From: Parabacteroides timonensis
GTDB taxonomy: Bacteria; Bacteroidota; Bacteroidia; Bacteroidales; Tannerellaceae
Length of the DNA: 64,000 nucleotides
NCBI RefSeq assembly: GCF_900128505.1
Contig: NZ_LT669941.1
Coordinates: 4,026,959-4,090,958, forward strand
Direction of reading: 5' to 3'
Shown here: positions 33,231-40,959 of the stretch, one piece after another
Numbering within the stretch: position 1 is the stretch's first letter
Layout of the letters: every line of letters begins with the position of its first letter
Notes under the pieces: model-generated
Seen by the model: only the letters and a program-made list of their open reading frames with translations
Databases searched by the model: none
What the model was told of the DNA's origin: nothing
Made by a program: the position numbers and the translations under genes

Positions 33231-34121
33231 TTATAATTCTGTTTTTAGGATATGGTCGATGGAGTCTTTTAATATGTTGGTAAACTTTTCAGCCCCTTGC
33301 TCTGATAAATGGTCACCGTCGTTGAAATCATTATCACCGAATCTGTCGTCTTTCAGGTAATTGAGGTAGAGAACATTTTCGTGGTTGTTTACTATCTCTT
33401 TTGCTGTAGAGAACAGTAAATAGAGTTGGTCTTCATTTAAATAGTTGTAATAACTGGGATAGGTTGGTGTGGTAACTAGAATTAGTTTTATCTGCTTATT
33501 TTCACAAAACCGGATTATTTTATCCAGAAATCGAAGGTTATCAGCTAAGCCTTCCTGGTTGTTCATAGTATGTCGTTTGGCTGCTTTTATGCCGCTTATA
33601 TCCAAATTGTCTTTAAAAGCTTTGTTGACTCTGAATCCCAGTGGAGAACATTGTGAGGTGTTTCCCTTTAAATATTCTTTTATTTTTTCATAAGTAATGC
33701 TGCTGGTGATTTCTACGCTGTATTTATATTTATCATATCCCATATAAATACCATAATATTTTAAACGGGACTTATCAACATATTCCATCTTGTCCTGAAG
33801 CGTACAATACGAAAAAGACAGGATTACATATTTTAATCCGGTATATAGATTATCATATTTAGTCAATATGAAATAGTCGCGTTCCAGATCCTGTGATGAG
33901 TTTGCAAAGTTAAAAGCATTAGTAAAGAAGAAAGGGTTAACTCCTGACATACAATGTGAATTACCTAATATAAGTGTATTTAAGCTGTTTGCATGTTGCA
34001 GCATCCATTCATTTTTGTATTTGTAGGTATTGGGAATTTGCCTGATGGCATATTCCAGTAGGGTGAATATTATCAGTAGAGGAATAAGGAAGACGATCAA
34101 TTGTTTTATAAACTTCTTCAT
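33231..34121 (-). CDS. SGNH-type accessory protein paired with MBOAT (copy 2)
   Basis: 296 residues: N-terminal membrane helix (LIVFLIPLLIIFTLLEYA), block I as LILGNSHCMSGVN (about residue 52) and a late DGDHLSEQG supplying the D-x-H. Same layout as the 24322-25293 product, and the GNS(H/R).MSGV signature is shared, but overall identity looks low. It follows the MBOAT gene by 5 bp. Probably completes transfer of acyl groups to an extracytoplasmic polymer; the acceptor is unknown. Confidence 0.7.
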   Translation of the reverse strand: MKKFIKQLIVFLIPLLIIFTLLEYAIRQIPNTYKYKNEWMLQHANSLNTLILGNSHCMSGVNPFFFTNAFNFANSSQDLERDYFILTKYDNLYTGLKYVILSFSYCTLQDKMEYVDKSRLKYYGIYMGYDKYKYSVEITSSITYEKIKEYLKGNTSQCSPLGFRVNKAFKDNLDISGIKAAKRHTMNNQEGLADNLRFLDKIIRFCENKQIKLILVTTPTYPSYYNYLNEDQLYLLFSTAKEIVNNHENVLYLNYLKDDRFGDNDFNDGDHLSEQGAEKFTNILKDSIDHILKTEL

Positions 34122-34126
34122 AACGG

Positions 34127-35566
34127 TTAGAATTGAAAGTAAATAAAATTAGCCGGAGTGCCTTGCAGAAGGATAATTATAAAGATCAGGATATAATAAA
34201 TACTCCACCGGATCACGGGTGATTTTACATTCCTGTTTATTTGCAGACCATGATCTTTCTCCCGTTGAAACCATTCTACAATAAAAAGTAATAAACAATA
34301 TATCAGAGCCTTTTTACCATATAGAAAAGATATTTCAAATAAGGAAGGCGAAAAAAGATGTGACAAATAATCGAATGCTTCGCTGATATCATTTGCTCTG
34401 AAAATGATCCATCCGATGAGAACCAATAAGAATGTACCTAGTATTTGTGCAACTTCTTTTAGAGAAGGTAAATATTTACCCTCAGCAGCAATGTTCCCGG
34501 TATATGTCCTGTTTTTATTGAGTAATAAAAGGGGAATGAAAAGTAAAGCATGATAGATTCCCCATGCAACGAATGTCCAGTTGGCTCCATGCCAAAGACC
34601 GCTGATAATGAATATAATAAAAGTATTTCGAATCGCTTTAGTCTTTTTACACCGGCTTCCTCCTAACGGAATATAGATATAATCGCGAAACCAGGTACTT
34701 AACGATATATGCCAGCGTCTCCAGAATTCAGAAATGTCTCTTGAAAAATAGGGATAGTTGAAGTTCTTCATCAAATTGATCCCGAATAACCGGGAGCAAC
34801 CGATAGCAATGTCTGAATAACCGGAAAAATCCCCATATATCTGGAAAGTGAATAAAAAAGCTCCCAGTAAAAGTGTAAAACCACTCTGATATTGATAAGT
34901 GCTCCATATCTCATTAACAGCTATCGCGCAATTGTCTGCTATTATCATCTTCTTGAAAAATCCCCACAACATTTGTTGGCAGCCGTCTATTGCTTTATGA
35001 TAATCGAATCTACGCCGTTTATAAAACTGAGGTAACAAGCTGGTAGCTCTTTCTATCGGACCTGCTACCAACTGTGGGAAGAAACTGACAAAAGCAAAAA
35101 ATGCCACCGGATCATGGCAGGCTGATATTTTCTTTTGATATACGTCGATGCTGTAACTAAGTGCCTGTAATGTATAAAAACTTATACCGACAGGTAAAAG
35201 TATGTCTAATGTGATCCAGTCGGGTTCGAAGCCTAATGTATGTAATGCTGTTTTCAGATTGGCACTAAAGAAATTAAAATATTTAAAAGTACCCAGGATA
35301 CCCAGGTTGAGTAAAATATTGATCGTATTGATCACTTTTTGTTTTTTACGGTTACCTTCAGTCCGTTCAATAAGAATTCCGCTGATAAAACAGAAAGAGC
35401 TGGTCAGTATGATAAGAAAAAGAAAACGGATATCCCACCAGCCGTAAAAAACGTAGCTGGCTATCACAACAAGAAGGTTCTGCCATTTTAAATTCTTATT
35501 TGCCGACCAATACAGTATAAATACGATTGGTAGGAAAACGATGAATTCGATAGAATTAAACAGCAC
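34127..35566 (-). CDS. MBOAT-family O-acyltransferase, AlgI/DltB-like (copy 2)
   Basis: About 479 residues. Same motifs as copy 1 (LFNSIEF at the start, FYGWWDIRFL, SGLWHGANWTFVAWGIYH with the catalytic His, and the ending PANFIYFQF against SSNFIYFQF in copy 1). I start it at GTG 35566 because this aligns exactly with the MLFNSIEF start of copy 1; an in-frame GTG at 35587 is the alternative. A 7-bp hairpin (TGCCACT 35582-35588 / AGTGGCA 35599-35605) precedes this start by about 16 nt and could modulate translation. Confidence 0.86.
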   Translation of the reverse strand: MLFNSIEFIVFLPIVFILYWSANKNLKWQNLLVVIASYVFYGWWDIRFLFLIILTSSFCFISGILIERTEGNRKKQKVINTINILLNLGILGTFKYFNFFSANLKTALHTLGFEPDWITLDILLPVGISFYTLQALSYSIDVYQKKISACHDPVAFFAFVSFFPQLVAGPIERATSLLPQFYKRRRFDYHKAIDGCQQMLWGFFKKMIIADNCAIAVNEIWSTYQYQSGFTLLLGAFLFTFQIYGDFSGYSDIAIGCSRLFGINLMKNFNYPYFSRDISEFWRRWHISLSTWFRDYIYIPLGGSRCKKTKAIRNTFIIFIISGLWHGANWTFVAWGIYHALLFIPLLLLNKNRTYTGNIAAEGKYLPSLKEVAQILGTFLLVLIGWIIFRANDISEAFDYLSHLFSPSLFEISFLYGKKALIYCLLLFIVEWFQREKDHGLQINRNVKSPVIRWSIYYILIFIIILLQGTPANFIYFQF

Positions 35567-35841
35567 AATATAATATATTGCTGCCACTGATTCCCTGAAG
35601 TGGCAATTATTATAAGAGAAAACGCAGGAATTGACCGAACCTATCGTTATTCCAATAACCTATTATCACAATTTACTGCATACAATCAGACACGCTAATA
35701 TATACACGACTTGCCTATGAATAGACAAATGTGAAATAATAGCGAGTTAATTAATACTGTAAATTATGAAATATAAATTGAAAAGAATAAAGCCGGACGC
35801 TTTCTGTAATAAATATCGCTGATGTACGATTGTACTGGTCG

Positions 35842-35849
35842 CAAAAGTA
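35842..35849 (-). promoter_or_regulatory. -7 element for MBOAT copy 2 operon
   Basis: The minus strand reads TACTTTTG, exact TAnnTTTG. Confidence 0.4.
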
Positions 35850-35937
35850 GTGAAACATAGTTTATTGACTGTTTAATTAATAATAAATTATATTTTATTA
35901 AAGGATAAGTGATTGTCTGATTTTTATGTATTTCTTC

Positions 35938-35968
35938 ATTGGTTATTATAAGCTCTTTTGTAGCTTTG
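35938..35968 (+). promoter_or_regulatory. Promoter of radical SAM gene
   Basis: TAGCTTTG at 35961-35968 (exact -7) with ATTG at 35938-35941, 19 bp upstream, a near match to the -33 TTTG. This is the best two-part promoter in the window. Confidence 0.55.
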
Positions 35969-36038
35969 TGTCCGTAAAACTGGTAATATTGCGATGTTCT
36001 TTGTTATATAAAGAACTTAATGGATAAATTATATAGTT

Positions 36039-36818
36039 ATGTCAACGATTCTTTTTGATAAAATAGTGTTCGGTCCGATACACAGTCGGCGTCTGGGTGT
36101 TTCTTTGGGTATGAACCTGCTTCCTGTCGACGGTAAACTTTGTTCTTTCGATTGCATTTATTGCGAGTGTGGTTTGAATGGTGAGCGTCGTACACACACC
36201 AAACTACCGGTTCGTGAAGAAGTAAAAATCGCTCTGGAAGAAAAGTTATTGGCTATGCAAAAAGAAGGGATAGCTCCTGATGTGATCACCTTTGCAGGCA
36301 ATGGTGAACCGACGATGCATCCGGAATTCGAAGGTATCATAGAAGATACGATCGCTACCCGTAACCGTTACTTTCCAAATGCCAAAATCGCTGTACTGTC
36401 AAATTCGACTATGCTTCATAAAGAAGGTGTATTCCGGGCATTGAATAAGATCGAGGATAATATACTTAAGCTCGATTCCGTACTCGATAGCCGGATACAA
36501 CAGCTGAATGTTCCGAATTCCCCGGCTTTTACGTTCGAGAGATTGTTGGAGCAATTATGCCGTTTCAACGGAAACCTGATTATCCAGACCATGTTCCTGC
36601 AAGGTGAAATAGATGGTAAGTCGGTTGATAATACTACTGAAGAGGAGATAAAAGGTTGGATCGATGCATTGAAGAAAATAAAACCGAAACAAGTTATGAT
36701 CTATACTATCGATCGTGAAACACCTTTGAAAGGACTTAGAAAGGTATCCAAGGAGGCTTTGGATGCAATAGCAGACCGGGTTCGGGAAGAAGGATTTGAT
36801 GTAACAGTTTCCTATTGA
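36039..36818 (+). CDS. Radical SAM protein
   Basis: 259 residues. The 4Fe-4S cluster motif C-x3-C-x2-C is at Cys35, Cys39, Cys42 (LCSFDCIYCECG), followed by the SAM-binding GNGEPTMHPEF. The layout FGPIHSRRLGVSLGMNLLPVDGK is that of the small 'wyosine synthetase-like' radical SAM proteins found widely in bacteria; their reaction is not established. It is not an anaerobic sulfatase-maturating enzyme: it is shorter and lacks the SPASM cysteine cluster. It stands alone and ends next to a repeat element. Confidence 0.85.
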   Translation: MSTILFDKIVFGPIHSRRLGVSLGMNLLPVDGKLCSFDCIYCECGLNGERRTHTKLPVREEVKIALEEKLLAMQKEGIAPDVITFAGNGEPTMHPEFEGIIEDTIATRNRYFPNAKIAVLSNSTMLHKEGVFRALNKIEDNILKLDSVLDSRIQQLNVPNSPAFTFERLLEQLCRFNGNLIIQTMFLQGEIDGKSVDNTTEEEIKGWIDALKKIKPKQVMIYTIDRETPLKGLRKVSKEALDAIADRVREEGFDVTVSY

Positions 36819-36824
36819 TTGTAC

Positions 36825-37025
36825 TTACTTTTGGCTTGATCCAAAAGTAATCAAAAAATCAAGGCTGCATCTGCCTCGCTACTCCGCATCCTGCGTTCGC
36901 TGTCGCCTCCGAACTCGCTTCGCTCAAACAGCGGATGCTCCGGCCGCTCACTCCGGCTGCTGCGCTTTACGCTCGCCAGCTGAGGCCTTGAACTTTTGGT
37001 TACTTTTCTTTCAAGAGAAAAGTAA
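36825..37025. repeat. 201-bp terminal-inverted-repeat element between convergent genes
   Basis: Left end: TTACTTTTGG-cttgat-CCAAAAGTAA (36825-36850), a perfect 10-bp hairpin. Right end: TTACTTTTC-tttcaaga-GAAAAGTAA (37000-37025). The outer about 40 bp of both ends are imperfect inverted repeats of each other, reading inward to TCAAGGC on both sides. The middle is clearly more GC-rich than its surroundings. It has no coding capacity. It acts at least as a bidirectional terminator and looks like a MITE/REP-type element. Confidence 0.7.
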
Positions 37026-37027
37026 TA

Positions 37028-39502
37028 TTAATCTATTTTAATAGTGCGGATCGTTTTAACCGCCTTATCCGTAACCAGCTTAAAGAAATAAACACCCGAG
37101 GGTATATTTCCCGCATCTATCCATTCTGTCGGATTATTTATTTTCCGGATCATTTTTCCGTCGGCGGAATAAATATCTATGTATTTGATCTGCTGATAAT
37201 TTATTATATGTATCCGGTCTCTGAATATGGCAGGGCTGATATTTATCTCTTCCTTAGCCGATATGCTTTCAGAACTTACTTTTACTTCTGCCACAGCCGG
37301 GGTTGCTTTACTTTCTTTTGAATCATAAAGAGCTGAAACACTGTAATTATGGATACCTGAAATCACATTTTTGTCTGTAAATTGTAATGTTGAAGCCGGA
37401 ACTGTTGCCTGTTTTATCTGATTTTTATAGATGTTATATCCCGTGACAACGGGGAATGCCGTAATAGGTTGTGTTGTCGTAGACCGGAGTTCCGTTAATT
37501 TACCTTCTTCGGAAGTGATAGTTGCGGAGATGATAAAATTATTATCATTTTCTTCATTTAGTAAATATTCCCATTTGTTTCCGTCGAACGATACTAAATT
37601 ACCTTTTCCATTAATAGCCGGTCCTTTATCTATAAAAGCGGGATAAGCCGATCGGTTATATTTTCTGGCATATATGGAAATGATCAGTTCCTGGCCGGCA
37701 TCGATAGTATATGGTGTTTTTAACTCTACCGTATTCGATCTGTTAGCTGTCGTATTGCCTACTTCCTGTTGATATGTACGTTCTCCCTGCTTGATATAAA
37801 TAGCATAGTTGACATTGTAAGCAGGGATGAATTTAACATTCGTCAGTGTCTTTTTATGCATATTTCCCAGGTCTTCAGGCTCCCAACGTTGACCGAAATA
37901 AAAAGGAGAACCTTGGTATCCGAGCTGTTTGTATGAGCTTTGTGTTCCCCACCCAATTGTTTGGCTATATATGGGAGCACTCCACTGTATAAGGACATCT
38001 TTGGAAGAAACAACCCCGGCTGTTACATCTGTCGGCGATTTGTAATTGATCAGGTTTCCTTCTTCTCCTGTTTGCGATAAACCCGGAAGCACTGTGGTGC
38101 CCGTGTTCAGGGGATCCAGCCATATATCCATCCGTCCGGTGTCAGCTTGGCTGTATTTATCCCAGTGATAAGATAATTTGCCATATAGATTATTACCGGT
38201 TGTCTGGCGACAGGTGGAATTTCCGCCGCTTAATGTTCCGACTATCTGTTTATTCTCGTTGAAAAGCGGTGAACCGGAAGAGCCGCCTTCCGTTATGGAA
38301 TGTCCATTGAGGGTCTTATCGAAAATAATATTCCAGTGGGCATCAGGAGCGCCGGTAGTATTCCAGGTCATTGTTTCTACCGGGCGATTGCCAAATGTGG
38401 ATATTTTCATATAATCACCTGAAGGATGATGAATGTTTACTCCTGATGAAGCAGGTAGATCACTTCGGTCCCATCCGTTGAAATAAACATTATAATCCTG
38501 AGGGATCTTCCCGTTCAGCAATAATAATAGGCCGTCGGAACCTCCATCTATCGGAATACTCACGATGCGGCTGCATCCGACCATTGTTTTATGATCGGCA
38601 ACCGGTGAAGTGCTTTCACATCCAGTCTGTTCGAAATGAAAATAGAATACCCATTGGTTCAGATCCTCTGCTGAAGCTATTTGCCCGTTATCCTGATGTT
38701 CCGTACAATGGAAAGCAGATAAGATATAAGGTTTCATATCTTTAGCCGTATTATTTATCAGGGAACCGGAACAAAGATATCCTGCTTTTCCTATTTTTTC
38801 TACCATCTGGCAAACCCCGTTCTTTTCAGTTTGCCACTCCTCTCCTTCTTCACAATTTATATTAACCATACAGGAACCGGAAGTTCCCGGACCAGTATTT
38901 CGTAAACTGCCGGATACGGTTAAATGATTGTATCCATAGCCTACCTGGCTAATGGCTATTCCGGCTTTATCACCGGATGCAGCTGGTTCATATTCAAGCG
39001 TAAGATCATCACCAGCTACAAATTCTGTGGCAAATATTTTTCCTCCCGGATTGCTTTGTGATGTATAGGCTCCTAACAGATGAGTTTTATCAGCATTATA
39101 AATAAATAGTTTTCCGCCTTCCGGAATGTAGAATTCGTCGTAATATAACATTAAGGCAATTGCTCCTTTTGCTTGCAGATGGAGCTGCCATACCTTTTCC
39201 CCTCCGGGCAGTGTGATCCACTTTCCGGAATTATTGATATTCAGATCCGTATCTATTAAAGTAGAAACAGTTAAAGGTGCCCCCTGGCTCACCCGCCATT
39301 CGTCGACTGCAATCAGGTCTTCCACACTGAAATTTACAGGAATCTGAACAGCCGGCTGTTCACTTTTCAACATATTTCGATAATTGAAACTGGACGGCTT
39401 CCCTCCTTCGCTTATCTGCGATTTCATTTCACCTGCATGAAACAGGAAAAAACTGATAATACTTATATAAATGCTATGACGGAATAACTTGTTACAATTC
39501 AT
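37028..39502 (-). CDS. Exported serine protease, lysyl-endopeptidase-like, with Por-type tail
   Basis: 824 residues. After a signal peptide and an N-terminal beta region comes a trypsin-fold domain with His265 (LSAFHCTEH), Asp323 (GGSDGLLLLL) and Ser409 (GGSSGSPLF), plus paired cysteines, as in Achromobacter lysyl endopeptidase and relatives in Bacteroidetes. The later part has carbohydrate-binding/fibronectin-like beta domains and ends with a type-A sorting-like domain (IPSGVYFFKLVTDKAVKTIRTIKID). Secreted proteolysis is likely; Lys specificity is inferred from family. Its ATG overlaps the stop of the upstream acyltransferase by 1 bp, so translation is coupled. Confidence 0.82.
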   Translation of the reverse strand: MNCNKLFRHSIYISIISFFLFHAGEMKSQISEGGKPSSFNYRNMLKSEQPAVQIPVNFSVEDLIAVDEWRVSQGAPLTVSTLIDTDLNINNSGKWITLPGGEKVWQLHLQAKGAIALMLYYDEFYIPEGGKLFIYNADKTHLLGAYTSQSNPGGKIFATEFVAGDDLTLEYEPAASGDKAGIAISQVGYGYNHLTVSGSLRNTGPGTSGSCMVNINCEEGEEWQTEKNGVCQMVEKIGKAGYLCSGSLINNTAKDMKPYILSAFHCTEHQDNGQIASAEDLNQWVFYFHFEQTGCESTSPVADHKTMVGCSRIVSIPIDGGSDGLLLLLNGKIPQDYNVYFNGWDRSDLPASSGVNIHHPSGDYMKISTFGNRPVETMTWNTTGAPDAHWNIIFDKTLNGHSITEGGSSGSPLFNENKQIVGTLSGGNSTCRQTTGNNLYGKLSYHWDKYSQADTGRMDIWLDPLNTGTTVLPGLSQTGEEGNLINYKSPTDVTAGVVSSKDVLIQWSAPIYSQTIGWGTQSSYKQLGYQGSPFYFGQRWEPEDLGNMHKKTLTNVKFIPAYNVNYAIYIKQGERTYQQEVGNTTANRSNTVELKTPYTIDAGQELIISIYARKYNRSAYPAFIDKGPAINGKGNLVSFDGNKWEYLLNEENDNNFIISATITSEEGKLTELRSTTTQPITAFPVVTGYNIYKNQIKQATVPASTLQFTDKNVISGIHNYSVSALYDSKESKATPAVAEVKVSSESISAKEEINISPAIFRDRIHIINYQQIKYIDIYSADGKMIRKINNPTEWIDAGNIPSGVYFFKLVTDKAVKTIRTIKID

Positions 39503-40605
39503 TATAATTTGATATAGATATGTTTCTTATATAACCAATATCCCGGAATCCAGTTCAATATGACAAAAAGAATGGCCCATACCAGCGAACCTCCGAAATT
39601 ACCGAACAGAGGCACCAGTATATCGGTATAAATATAGGATGTTATTCCGCATTTATCGAATATGGTAGCCAAAATAGCGGCTTGTACATAAAGATATAAC
39701 GGATTGATCCCGAACGACTCGAAGAATAGTGACCATTTCTTTTTACCGTTGATATCGATGATCCAGATCAGTAAGGCAAGGAACAATGATCCGAATCCAC
39801 AGGTGGTTAGTACGAATGTGCTGCTCCATAATTTTTTATTGATCGGACAACCGTAACTTAACAAAAATCCCAGGAACAGGATGATCGCTCCGAATATAAA
39901 CAGGTTCCGGATGATCTGTTCATTATTCTTTTTACTGTCCAGAATTATTTTACCGGCATAAAACCCTAACAGGACATGTCCGATGCTCCCCACACAACTT
40001 AACAGTCCTTCCGGATCGAAAGCTATACGTGTCCCGTCTGCCAGGTAATCATGGTACATATGTGTATTGCCAAACAAGAGACGGTCTACAACCGCAATAA
40101 TATTGTCTTCCGATAGTGTCGTACTTCCGGTGAAAGTAAGAAGCATCCAATAAACGATCAGGATACCGGCTGCCGTTTGCCAGATGTATTTGTGATTAAT
40201 GGCCAGTCCGATCAGTGAACCTGCACCATAAGCCAGTGCCAAGCGCTGCATTACTCCGAGGATACGAAGATTCTCAAAATGAGTGAATCCGTTGTAACAT
40301 ATATGTGAGAATAAATTCAATCCGAATCCGACCAGGAAGATCAACACAGTGCGCTTCAATATTTTCGTAACGCTTTCTTTGGATAATTTGAAATTGTATT
40401 TCCGTAATGAAAAGAACATGGAAACTCCCATGATGAACATAAAGAACGGAAATACCAGGTCGGTCGGTGTCAAGCCGTTCCATGATGCGTGGCGGAGTGG
40501 TGCATATACATAATCCCATGTTCCGGGGTTGTTTACCATGATCATTCCTGCAATAGTAATACCTCTCATTACATCCAGTGAGAGTAGCCTTCCTGATTGT
40601 GCCAT
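39502..40605 (-). CDS. HGSNAT-like membrane acyltransferase (DUF5009 type)
   Basis: 367 residues with about ten transmembrane helices. The opening GRLLSLDVMRGITIAGMIMVNNPGTW ... HASWNGLTPTDLVFPFFMFIMG is the signature of bacterial relatives of heparan-alpha-glucosaminide N-acetyltransferase. In this family a conserved His (here in RHASW) passes an acetyl group from cytosolic acetyl-CoA to an outside sugar amine; the bacterial substrate is unknown. It begins 26 bp downstream of an exact -7 element and is coupled to the protease gene. Confidence 0.82.
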   Translation of the reverse strand: MAQSGRLLSLDVMRGITIAGMIMVNNPGTWDYVYAPLRHASWNGLTPTDLVFPFFMFIMGVSMFFSLRKYNFKLSKESVTKILKRTVLIFLVGFGLNLFSHICYNGFTHFENLRILGVMQRLALAYGAGSLIGLAINHKYIWQTAAGILIVYWMLLTFTGSTTLSEDNIIAVVDRLLFGNTHMYHDYLADGTRIAFDPEGLLSCVGSIGHVLLGFYAGKIILDSKKNNEQIIRNLFIFGAIILFLGFLLSYGCPINKKLWSSTFVLTTCGFGSLFLALLIWIIDINGKKKWSLFFESFGINPLYLYVQAAILATIFDKCGITSYIYTDILVPLFGNFGGSLVWAILFVILNWIPGYWLYKKHIYIKL

Positions 40606-40630
40606 AACTTAGATTTTTGGGTTGTAGATG

Positions 40631-40638
40631 CAAATGTA
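40631..40638 (-). promoter_or_regulatory. -7 element of acyltransferase-protease operon
   Basis: The minus strand reads TACATTTG, exact TAnnTTTG, with expected start near 40624. Confidence 0.5.
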
Positions 40639-40736
40639 ATTAAAAAACAACAGGGTTATGTTATTTGTAAAATAAAACACTAATGTTCAGTAGAATGTAT
40701 CCTTTGTTTTAGTATATTTATACGGCACTTTTTAAT

Positions 40737-40820
40737 GGCTGATAATTGTCAGCCGCTTGGCTCATATTTATCAACCATACGGTTGACAATTGTCGGCCAT
40801 TCGGTTGATAAATATCAACC
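40737..40820. promoter_or_regulatory. Array of four 18-bp palindromes at exact 22-bp spacing
   Basis: Units begin at 40737, 40759, 40781 and 40803: GGCTGATAATTGTCAGCC, GGCTCATATTTATCAACC, GGTTGACAATTGTCGGCC, GGTTGATAAATATCAACC. Consensus is GGYTGAYAAWTRTCRRCC with unit 2 the most diverged. Each is separated by 4 unrelated bases. All four centres fall on the same face of the helix (about two turns apart). The array sits between divergent genes, about 100 bp from the minus-strand promoter and 140 bp from the TPR gene. Tandem operators for one dimeric regulator are the simplest reading. Confidence 0.75.
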
Positions 40821-40959
40821 ACTGATTTCCTCGGCATGTAATTGGATTTAGTATGTAGGGTAATTGAAATCCCTTCGGCTATATTGTAAATTTTTGTTAT
40901 ATATTCTTTGTCGTTCTTTTTTTATTGACTAATATTGCGATGTTATAATGTGGCATCCT

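Larger units (their letters stand above)
35567..36038. other. Divergent promoter region between MBOAT copy 2 and radical SAM gene
   Basis: About 470 bp, AT-rich, no gene. It holds the hairpin at 35582-35605, a minus-strand -7 element (35842-35849) with a long leader of about 270 nt to MBOAT copy 2, a plus-strand promoter (35938-35968) and the 15-mer TAATATTGCGATGTT (35984-35998), which recurs at 40930-40944. Confidence 0.5.

Noticed and set aside
36039..36818. Radical SAM gene as the sulfatase-maturating enzyme for 11468-12907
   Set aside because: Too short, no C-terminal SPASM cysteine cluster, and its N-terminal signature belongs to the wyosine-like radical SAM group.
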